Shown one piece after another: positions 7,610 to 14,166 of a DNA stretch of 14,166 nt. Position numbers and translations under genes: made by a program. The notes under the pieces were generated by a model, which did not search any database, had not been told where the DNA came from, and saw only the letters and a program-made list of their open reading frames with translations. Origin of the DNA: Willaertia magna (taxonomy: Eukaryota; Heterolobosea; Eutetramitea; Acrasida; Naegleriidae); NCBI GenBank assembly GCA_902984215.1, contig CADWAF010004045.1, positions 1 through 14,166 on the forward strand, given 5' to 3'. Within the stretch, counting starts at the first letter, position 1; every line of letters begins with the position of its first letter.

Positions 7610-9256
7610 ATGAGTATTTCTTATAACAACAAACTTGTTGCAATACCTTTTGTTCAAAAAGCGTTGGTTAGAAACAATGTTGAAGGAAATAACAATGAAC
7701 AAACTTGGTTTACATTAATTGAAAACTATCCAGTACCTTCTGTTCACCCCAACCATCCGTTACGAACAAACGATGTAAAACGCAGAAAAAATTCAGAATC
7801 TTTCTTAAGTTGTCTTTTCAACAAAAGGAAAGATGAAGAAGATGATGTACATAGTAAACATGCATTGCAAAGTGACGAAGTGTTAATTAAAGTAAAATGT
7901 TCATGCATTCATAATTATCAAATTGAGCAATGTCCGCAAGGTATTTGTGGTATGGATTTTAGTGGTGTTATTATTAAGAAAGGAGATTCAGTTAAAAACT
8001 TTAAGGTAGAAGAAGAAGTGATTGGGATTGCAACACCACCCATGGGTTCTTGTCAGGAGTATATAGTAATTAATACAAGTAAGCCTTTCTTCTTGATCAA
8101 GAAGCCTTCAGCAATCAGTTTTGAGGCAGCCTCCTTATTTCCTTCTTTGCTAATAACATTATTCAACTGTTTTCAAACACCAAGCGGAATGGATGATGAC
8201 AAAGAAGAGAATGAAATAAATAGTTTATCAGACAACGTTATACTACTGACCGGAATATCGAAGAGAAAAGAAACAAGTAATTATTGGTTAGCAAAACTGT
8301 CATGCTTAGTGTTAAAATACTTTTATTTTTGTAAGAGGGTGTACATTAAATTTTCAGAGAAGGAAGAACAAGATGAAGTGTTCAAGAACGAATTGAAACG
8401 GGTAGGATGCGATGGGGATTTCAATGCTTATAAGTCTTTCATACAAAATCAACAAAATTGTAAAGTAATTTTGTTAGACTTTTCGTGTGGTAAACATGGT
8501 TTGGATGAAGTGAGGGAAGTAACTAAAAACTTGAAAAGTATTGTAAATATTGATTTTAATGAAACCTCACAACACTCAATAACACCCGATGAGACTATCA
8601 ACAACTCAAGGATGAAACATAGAAGCAGAAGAGCTTCATTTAAAGATTGGATGGGTTATGTTTTTGGTTGTAACGAGCCTTCAAACCTAAAGACAATACT
8701 TAATGAGAAAAATATGAAGGATGGTAATTCTACTTGTAAAGAACGCTATATTACTTTTGGGGATTATTCAGCTAGGGGTGAAATACTTAATAGTAAATTA
8801 AAAGCTGTTATTAATTGGTTAGCAGGAGAAGTTCAGTTTATTAAATTCTTTGAAGAAGGATTGCCTCTTCTTTCGTTTGATCAATTTGTTAGTTTAGTGA
8901 GGGAAAGAAATTATAAACCTTCAGAATTGAATATTGTTAAGATAGACCAATATAAAGAAGAGGAGAGGAATGAAGAGAAGACTACCCAAACCACTAAGCA
9001 GCAACGTACAATTGAATTAAATACACAGGGAACTTTGTTGAGTAGAAGAAAAAGTTACAACTCTTTTAACGCGGAGAATACGAGTCAACAACCTGTAATG
9101 TCTGTACAAACTGGTAAAAGGCAAAGTATGCCTCTGTCAACAAAAATACATATTTTGAAACAGATAACTCGCAACAACAATTACGGAATTAACAGTGAAA
9201 TCACCTTAAATGAGACCATAAAAACAAGCATTGAGGTGAAAACATCTAGTGCTTAA
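7610..9256 (+). CDS. Divergent medium-chain dehydrogenase/reductase-like protein, probable pseudoenzyme
   Basis: I chose the ATG at 7610; an upstream TTG extension adds only six residues. The 548-residue product has a GroES-like half of the quinone-oxidoreductase (MDR) superfamily at about 89-180: D-E-V-L-I-K-V-K, C-G-M-D-F-S-G-V-I, G-D-S-V-K-N-F, V-I-G-I-A, C-Q-E-Y-I-V-I, and P-S-A-I-S-F-E-A-A-S-L-F-P. The Rossmann half begins near 209 (N-V-I-L-L-T-G-I-S) but lacks the glycine-rich nucleotide loop: charged residues follow, where the family has G-x-G-x-x-G or GGVG. Unusual inserts include a basic, Cys-containing stretch at about 56-82 and a Lys/Arg segment near 330-350. A tail of about 95 residues rich in Q, T, S and R follows. 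No zinc-ligand pattern is evident. MDR ancestry is well supported; catalysis is doubtful, and a regulatory or scaffold role is a guess. Confidence 0.7.
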   Translation: MSISYNNKLVAIPFVQKALVRNNVEGNNNEQTWFTLIENYPVPSVHPNHPLRTNDVKRRKNSESFLSCLFNKRKDEEDDVHSKHALQSDEVLIKVKCSCIHNYQIEQCPQGICGMDFSGVIIKKGDSVKNFKVEEEVIGIATPPMGSCQEYIVINTSKPFFLIKKPSAISFEAASLFPSLLITLFNCFQTPSGMDDDKEENEINSLSDNVILLTGISKRKETSNYWLAKLSCLVLKYFYFCKRVYIKFSEKEEQDEVFKNELKRVGCDGDFNAYKSFIQNQQNCKVILLDFSCGKHGLDEVREVTKNLKSIVNIDFNETSQHSITPDETINNSRMKHRSRRASFKDWMGYVFGCNEPSNLKTILNEKNMKDGNSTCKERYITFGDYSARGEILNSKLKAVINWLAGEVQFIKFFEEGLPLLSFDQFVSLVRERNYKPSELNIVKIDQYKEEERNEEKTTQTTKQQRTIELNTQGTLLSRRKSYNSFNAENTSQQPVMSVQTGKRQSMPLSTKIHILKQITRNNNYGINSEITLNETIKTSIEVKTSSA

Positions 9257-9316
9257 ACAAAAACAAAAAAGGATCTTATTTTTGGTAGTGAACAGAAAAG
9301 GGTGTAATTTTCAGGA

Positions 9317-9580
9317 ATGACAAAGGAAGATGTTAAAATTGGTGTTGATGAGCAACACAATGTGTTAACAGTTTCTGGGGAAGTAAAGAAAGAAAAGAAA
9401 GAAGAAAATGAAAGATATCATTGTGTTGAAAGAAGTGTTGGTTCTTTTAGTAGAAGTGTTCAATTACCTAAAAATATAGATTTAGATGGAATTAAGGCAA
9501 ACTTAGAACACGGTGTTTTACGTGTCACTGTTCCAAAGAAAATCGATGAAACAAAGAAAAGAACAATTAATATTGATTAA
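9317..9580 (+). CDS. Hsp20/alpha-crystallin-domain protein, N-terminally short
   Basis: The ATG at 9317 gives 87 residues that cover only the alpha-crystallin domain from the point where small heat-shock proteins read P-G-M-x-K-E-D-V. Seen are the strands D-V-K-I-G-V, L-T-V-S-G-E-V, R-S-V-G-S-F-S-R-S-V-Q-L-P and the signature G-V-L-R-V-T-V-P-K, plus a C-terminal I-N-I that fits the I-x-I oligomerisation motif. The usual N-terminal arm and first strands (about 40-60 residues) are missing. Directly before the ATG, TTTTCAG at 9308-9314 looks like a splice acceptor that would supply GA to complete a Gly codon (phase 1), exactly where many Hsp20 genes read Gly-Met. No 5' exon is visible in the 60 bases back to the previous stop. 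It may be an orphan 3' exon, a truncated chaperone, or a short working form starting at this ATG. Confidence 0.75.
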   Translation: MTKEDVKIGVDEQHNVLTVSGEVKKEKKEENERYHCVERSVGSFSRSVQLPKNIDLDGIKANLEHGVLRVTVPKKIDETKKRTINID

Positions 9581-9592
9581 CTGTATTTATCT

Positions 9593-9598
9593 AATAAA
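9593..9598 (+). terminator. Candidate polyadenylation signal AATAAA for the Hsp20 gene
   Basis: AATAAA lies 13 bases after the Hsp20 stop, within the 34-base gap to the convergent RCC1-like gene. Such a position implies a very short 3' UTR, or transcripts running into the neighbour. The hexamer is common in AT-rich DNA, so support is modest. Confidence 0.35.
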
Positions 9599-9614
9599 CA
9601 TTATTTCTAATGAA

Positions 9615-10691
9615 TTACAATATTAAAATTTCAATATCAGTCAACTGGTTAGCAATTACTTTTGTAAATAATTTAATTGACAAATCATCATTTTCTTCTT
9701 CAACATTAATTTCATAATCACTTTCAATCATAAAAAAACTATTCACCAAAATTGGGTAATGATACTTATTGATACCATTTGTTAAAACATTTCTTAATTT
9801 TTCATTTACTCCTGAAAGCATATTACCACCAAAAACTTGCCATACTTCATTTTCCCCAAATAAACGTACCACATTAAAATTTCCAAAAGATTTATAAATA
9901 TATTCAATTTTTTTATCAAAAAGAATTTTCTTAAATTGTTTAACTTTTAAATCAATTCCTCCTGCTAATTGATCATTTAAATTTTCTCCACAAACATAAA
10001 CATCATTAAATTCATTTAAAATTAAAGTACCATAACTATTACAAGAAATTTGTTTAATTTTAAATGGTATTTCTAATTTTATAAATTCTTTAAATATTCT
10101 ATCTTTATTTAAAATACCTAATTGATGTTGTTTATTTTTTCCTAAACCATAAATTTCACCATTTTTAGTTAATAAAATACAATGATCTATTCCACATTGT
10201 AAATCTTTAATTTCAAATTTCTTTTTTACAAAAATTAATCCTTTTCCTTCTTGATAATCATAAATATCTAATTGTTTTGTAATTATTAAAAAATGTAAAG
10301 AAAAATTTTTAATTTTTTTAATATTAAAATATCTTTTAAATTTAATCTTTTTAAATTCATTAAATTTTTTATTTAAAAAACAACCGGAAATAAATACATC
10401 ATTTACGTCATTTACAATAATTGTAAAATTGTCACCACATTGTAATAATTTAATATTTCCAAAATCATTTTCCGTTAAAATTTCTGTAAATGTTATTCTT
10501 GTCCCATTATCACCTAATCCTAATTGGCCAAAATCATTTTGTCCAGTCACAAATATTTTATTACAATCCGTTACAATAACAATATGATTGGTTCCAAAAT
10601 CAATTAATTTAATTTTATATTTAATTATTAATTGATCATCTCCATCGTAAATATTTGTCCAAGAAGAATCTTCAATCGTAAGAAACTTCAT
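9615..10691 (-). CDS. RCC1-repeat beta-propeller protein
   Basis: The ATG at 10691, behind a long A-run in the sense strand, opens a 358-residue protein made of degenerate RCC1 repeats: I-F-V-T-G-Q-N-D-F-G-Q-L-G-L-G-D (best unit, near 46-61), D-V-F-I-S-G-C, I-Y-G-L-G-K-N-K-Q-H-Q-L-G, and D-V-Y-V-C-G-E-N-L-N-D-Q-L. Recurrent C-G-x-x-x-x-x-I/L-x-T/N strands separate the units. The length suits a five- to seven-bladed propeller without extra domains. RCC1-type proteins range from Ran exchange factors to ubiquitin ligases and scaffolds. The residues that bind Ran cannot be judged here, so no specific role is assigned. Codon use is extremely A/T-biased. It converges on Hsp20 with 34 bases between the stops, and no intron is needed. 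Confidence 0.82.
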   Translation of the reverse strand: MKFLTIEDSSWTNIYDGDDQLIIKYKIKLIDFGTNHIVIVTDCNKIFVTGQNDFGQLGLGDNGTRITFTEILTENDFGNIKLLQCGDNFTIIVNDVNDVFISGCFLNKKFNEFKKIKFKRYFNIKKIKNFSLHFLIITKQLDIYDYQEGKGLIFVKKKFEIKDLQCGIDHCILLTKNGEIYGLGKNKQHQLGILNKDRIFKEFIKLEIPFKIKQISCNSYGTLILNEFNDVYVCGENLNDQLAGGIDLKVKQFKKILFDKKIEYIYKSFGNFNVVRLFGENEVWQVFGGNMLSGVNEKLRNVLTNGINKYHYPILVNSFFMIESDYEINVEEENDDLSIKLFTKVIANQLTDIEILIL

Positions 10692-11169
10692 TTTTTTTTT
10701 AAAAATAAAAAAATAAACAGTTTACAAAAAGCTTTAAACTAGATAAATTTCTTTCTTTTTTAAAGTAACCATTTACTAAATTAAATAAATTTACTAAATA
10801 ATACTTTACAAAAAAGTACAAGCTTACTTTTTATTTTAAAATATTTATATTGTTTTTATGTTTTTACAATGAAAAGAGTAATTTTAATTTTAGATAAAAA
10901 AATTAAAATTAATAGTCAATTATATAAAATCTTTATTTTTTTTTGATTTTACATTTTATAATATGTTTATAAATTATAAATTTTATTATTTATAAATTAA
11001 AGAATTAAAAAATAAATAATTAAATATAAAAAGTTTTTTATTAATTTATAATTAATTTTGTAATTAATTTTATAATATTTTTATTTAAGAATTATATCTG
11101 CTAAAGTTTTTCTAATAATTTTATAAAATCTGTATATAGTACAATATAAATTTTATAATTTCTATTTAA
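10692..11169. other. AT-rich intergenic spacer
   Basis: This 478-base stretch has no supportable gene. It should hold the promoter of the RCC1-like gene at its left end. It contains poly-A/poly-T runs, a 12-base inverted repeat at 10879-10911, and short TAATTAATTTTATAATT-like tracts. I see no RNA gene or known regulatory site. Confidence 0.6.
10879..10911. repeat. 12-base perfect inverted repeat, 9-base loop
   Basis: TAATTTTAATTT at 10879-10890 and its reverse complement at 10900-10911 flank TAGATAAAA. It is perfect but purely A/T, so in this composition it may be chance. Confidence 0.3.
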
Positions 11170-12068
11170 TTAAGGTTTTTGTTTGTAACCATTTAAAGAG
11201 TTAATTAAAGTAAATACTTTATCTGCCAAATACCACTCAATATTATATTCGTTTTTAGTTCTACTCTTCTTTTTTATAGTTAAGTGTAAAAATACATCAC
11301 CGTCAGATTCTTCTTTTTATAAGAAATGTTTCAATTTCTTTAAATTCAGTATCATTAACAAATAATTCTTTATCTTTTACATCTTTTAAAAACTGAATAA
11401 GTTGTGGTGTAGTCTTTTTAGCAAAAGAATTTTGTTCACCTGTTGAACTATTCATTCTTAATTGACTGCTGACTTAATAGTTTAGGAGACCGAGTCTTTT
11501 GTGGTTTGTTTATTCCTTTTGAATGAATAGCTTTAGTGTTGTTATCCACAGAAGAGCTTGTTACTTTGTCAACTTTTTGTGGTGTCATGCCAGTGTCTTT
11601 AAGAACATATTTATATTCTAACAGTTCGTTTTTGCTTGCTTTTTTAGGAATTTCTTCTTCTAGCAACTCAATTTGTTTCATTCCCTTTCTGATATCCTTA
11701 TCAAACAGCTTTGTAAAATCTTTACACCATCCACTAACTGTTTCATAACAAAACGTTTTACTAAACTGTTGTTGTACACCAGTTACTGCTTTTACAAAAG
11801 TTTTTGAATCTTGTGGTAGTAGAGCAACTTTAGGTGTGGTAGTTAAAATAGGTAACAAATCAAACGCATATGATCTTTGACCTTGGTTTCTTCTTATTTT
11901 ACAAATATATTGGTTAACTTGATAAATTATGGCGTCTTTGTCAATTATTCCAACAGGTCTTTTGTTTGTAGTCCTGTCATTCTGAAGGTAGACAAAGAAA
12001 GATACAACTTGTGTTAAATATTTTATGTTGTTGTTAGCATTACTTTCTATTAAATTAATATTGTTCAT
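11170..12068 (-). pseudogene. Unrecognised protein family, copy A, in three broken frames
   Basis: The ATG at 12068 opens 206 residues to a TAG at 11448. A second frame (11455-11303, 50 residues from an ATG overlapping that stop) continues with T-T-P-Q-L-I-Q-F-L-K-D-V-K-D-K. A third frame (11313-11170, 47 codons) gives E-E-S-D-G-D-V-F-L-H-L and W-Y-L-A-D-K-V-F before a TAA. Middle and last frames meet at an A5 run (minus strand) at 11314-11318, a one-base slip. The first part has V-G-I-I-D, N-Q-G-Q-R-S-Y-A-F-D-L-L-P and K-D-F-T-K-L-F-D-K-D-I-R-K-G. The same blocks recur in copy B, so they are protein and not noise. I recognise no family and see no catalytic motif, signal peptide or membrane segment. 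It could be decayed, carry unseen introns, or contain sequencing indels. Confidence 0.6.
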
Positions 12069-12489
12069 GGTGCAGTTGTTTTTTTGAGATTTTGGTTGTC
12101 TTTCCTGTCCTTTACTTTTTTCAAATAATAAATTAGTTGAGGCGATGTCATTTCATAAACACGAGCTAAATCATGATCTTTCCTTTTCTAACGTAATTAT
12201 CAATTAGTTTTGTAAAATCACAATATTTTCCACCAACTGATTTATAAAAAAAAACGTTACAAAATAGTAAACGTTTGCTTTTTGTATTAGCTTTAACAAA
12301 ATGAAAAGAGCAGTCCACATTAATTTCAGACTGGAAAGTTAATTGAGGTACCAAATCAATAGCGTGTGACCTTTGACCTTCTCTTTTTTTAAGTTTTGAA
12401 ATGTATTTGTTGACTTTATCAATAACAGCTTCTATATCAATTATTCCAACTAATCTTCTTGTCCTGTTGGAAACTAGTTTTTTTAGAGT
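12065..12489 (-). pseudogene. Unrecognised protein family, copy B, 5'-less and frameshifted
   Basis: The frame opens without an ATG after a TAA at 12492-12490 and runs to a TAG at 12166: L-V-G-I-I-D, K-V-N-K-Y-I-S-K-L, E-G-Q-R-S-H-A-I-D-L-V-P, F-V-K-A, and D-F-T-K-L-I-D-N-Y-V-R-K-G. These align with copy A in the same order and nearly the same spacing, at roughly 40 percent identity by eye. A shifted frame then gives M-T-S-P-Q-L-I-Y-Y-L-K-K-V-K-D-R-K, matching copy A's second frame, and stops at a TGA (12067-12065) that overlaps copy A's ATG. The C-terminal block of copy A is absent. Its 5' end abuts the AT desert, so the start of the gene is lost. This looks like an old, decaying tandem duplicate. 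Confidence 0.6.
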
Positions 12490-13570
12490 TTAATTAAAAA
12501 AAGAAAAATCTAAAAATATTTTTAAAGAATTAAAAATAATTATAAAATATATTTAAAATATAATTTTTTTTTTCTTTATTAAATAATAAAAATTATATTA
12601 TTATTAATTAATATTAAATATTAAAAAAATATTATTATAAAAAAAATTATTATTAAAAATATTAAGTATTAAATATTAAAAAAAAATTATAAAAAATTTT
12701 TTTTTGTAAATATTAATAAGAATTTTAAAAAATTTAATTATTATTATTATAAAATAATATTTATTATGATATAAAAAATATAATATAAAAAATTAATTAT
12801 TTATATAATAAATTTTAATTATAAAAAATATAAATATTATAATATAAATAATAATATAATTATATAACATAAAAAATAAAATATAAAAAATTTATTATTT
12901 TTTATTTATTTTAAAAAATATTAATTTTATTTTTTTATTAATAATTTAATATTATAATTATATATAATTGTTATATTTTAAATAATTAAATTAAAATTAT
13001 TTTTATTTTTTAAAATTTTTATTTTTTTATATTTTTTTATTTTAAAAAATTTATATATAATTAATTAAAAAATTAAAGTTTAATTAAAAATTAAAATTAA
13101 AATTAAATAAATATAATTAAAAATATATATAAATATATAAAATTAAAAAAATAAAATAAAAATACTTTTAATAAAATATAATATATAATAATAATATTAT
13201 TTATTATAAAAACAATATTTTTAATTTTATAAAATAAAATTAACTTAAAAAATATATAAATTTTTTTTAAAAATTTTATATATAAATAAAAAATAATAAT
13301 ATAATATAAAAATTAAATAATTATTTATTTATTATAATATAAAATAATAATTATTTTAAAAATATAAAATATATTTTTATATTATAAAAATAAAAAAAAA
13401 TTAAAAAAAAATAATTATAAGTATATTTTTTAATAATATAATTTTTTTAAATAAAATACTTTATTATAAAAAATTAATTTATAATTTAAATAAATAATTT
13501 TTATATAATGAATGTTATTATTATAATTATTAATATAGTTGTTAATGAATATAAAGAAAATATTAAAATA
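12490..13570. other. AT desert, about 1.1 kb nearly free of G and C
   Basis: The stretch consists almost wholly of A and T. Uninterrupted G/C-free runs include 12869-12969, 12971-13077 and 13245-13420 (176 bases). No ORF, tandem unit or RNA gene is visible. It is made of short mixed A-runs, T-runs and TATA/ATTA steps, not a clean microsatellite. It separates the decayed gene pair from the right-hand island. Confidence 0.85.
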
Positions 13571-14021
13571 AAATTATATTTAAAAAAAATAGAAGGGCTG
13601 TTTTTTTTAATTTTTTTTTTAAATCATTGTGCATTAATTTCTTTGTTTTTATTTTAATTTTATTAAACCATTTCTTGGCCATTTAAATATGAAGTTTTTA
13701 ATTTTATTTAGAGGTAGAGATATTTGAATTTTTTTTAGTCCGAAATTTAGACCTGTTATGTTTATGAAGGAAGAGAAGTTACAGGTGTTGTAGAACACAT
13801 AATGGCATAATTTCGCTTTTTTTTGGGACATAAAAGAATAAAGGAAATTGGGACTAGTACTCTGTAAACCCAGTTTTCCATAATGTATTTTAAGACCCTA
13901 GTAAAAATCATACAAAAGCATTTATGAAAATATGTCATTTTCCTGCAGGACCGGAGTTTTAATATAGTCTTTTAAAGAAATTATGTAAATTAGATAACAA
14001 AATTAAGATAAATTTTTATTT
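13571..14021. other. Unassigned island with two small minus-strand ORFs
   Basis: GC rises again after the desert. On the minus strand there are two overlapping small ORFs in different frames. One runs 13938-13762 (58 residues, with K-C-F-C-M-I-F-T-R and N-W-V-Y-R-V-L-V-P); the other runs 13831-13649 (60 residues). Neither resembles a protein I know, and both are short enough to be chance. Relics of a gene or mobile element are possible but unsupported. Confidence 0.35.
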
Positions 14022-14166
14022 CTAAAAATTAATTTGTTCTTTACAAATATCAACGTATTTCACTTCTGACCACTGATTAATTTCTTTCAATGAAAATAAT
14101 CCATCGCCTCCCCTAATACTTCCAAAAACAAATGTTCTTGCCATATTTTCCAATTCAATTGCATAT
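14022..14166 (-). CDS. 3' end of an unidentified gene, running off the right edge
   Basis: From 14165 to a TAG at 14024-14022 a frame of 47 codons is open to the window edge, reading M-A-R-T-F-V-F-G-S-I-R-G-G-D-G-L-F and then E-I-N-Q-W-S-E-V-K-Y-V-D-I-C. The composition is protein-like and clearly richer in G and C than the spacers, which supports coding. T-F-V-F-G-S followed by a G-x-x-S-L-K segment vaguely recalls an RCC1-type strand, but this is too little to name it. The start and most of the protein lie outside the window. Confidence 0.5.
   Translation of the reverse strand, partial: YAIELENMARTFVFGSIRGGDGLFSLKEINQWSEVKYVDICKEQINF

Noticed and set aside
9249..9314. Possible splice joining the MDR-like gene to the Hsp20 ORF (A|GTGCTT to TTTTCAG, phase 1)
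   Set aside because: The frame would work, but the donor is far from the GTAAGT seen in both clear introns, and the MDR-like tail shows no Hsp20 N-terminal sequence.
11536..11748. Plus-strand 70-codon frame opposite copy A
   Set aside because: It is antisense to the conserved blocks of copy A, whose protein nature is shown by copy B.

Overview
The window is nuclear DNA of a very AT-rich unicellular eukaryote. It shows GT-AG introns of 72 and 74 bases with GTAAGT donors, A-rich leaders before start codons, Asn/Lys/Thr-rich low-complexity tracts, and all three standard stop codons. A PIH1-family (Kintoun-like) dynein-assembly protein and a WDR54-like propeller suggest a lineage that builds motile flagella. 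A flagellated amoeba or other protist, or a flagellated AT-rich fungus, would fit. I cannot place it further from sequence alone.

Layout. Bases 1-796 (+) hold the 3' part of a PIH1/Kintoun-like gene, which meets a minus-strand WDR54-like gene (798-1475) with one base between the stops. Upstream of it on the minus strand lie an eS12 ribosomal protein gene (1498-1791) and a spliced GT61 glycosyltransferase gene (2038-3972). eS12 lacks its usual C-terminus and the WDR54-like gene lacks its N-terminus, and both breaks fall at the same junction. A 269-base divergent promoter region follows. The centrepiece is a two-exon gene (4242-7084, +) that I reconstruct as a 922-residue fusion of a prolyl-4-hydroxylase-type 2-oxoglutarate oxygenase, an F-box, and an actin-fold domain with degraded nucleotide-binding loops.

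After a 525-base intergenic stretch come a divergent medium-chain-dehydrogenase-like protein (7610-9256, +) that has lost its glycine-rich cofactor loop, and a short Hsp20/alpha-crystallin ORF (9317-9580, +) lacking its N-terminal part. An RCC1-type propeller gene (9615-10691, -) converges on the Hsp20 ORF.

From 10692 onward the window changes character. There are AT-rich spacers, two tandem frame-broken copies of an unrecognised protein family (11170-12489, -), an approximately 1.1 kb stretch almost free of G and C (12490-13570), an unassigned island, and the 3' end of another minus-strand gene at the right edge.

The genes do not form an obvious pathway. The closest functional link is inside the fusion gene: its F-box should bind Skp1, and in other protists a related prolyl hydroxylase modifies Skp1. 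No RNA genes, intact mobile elements or CRISPR arrays were found.
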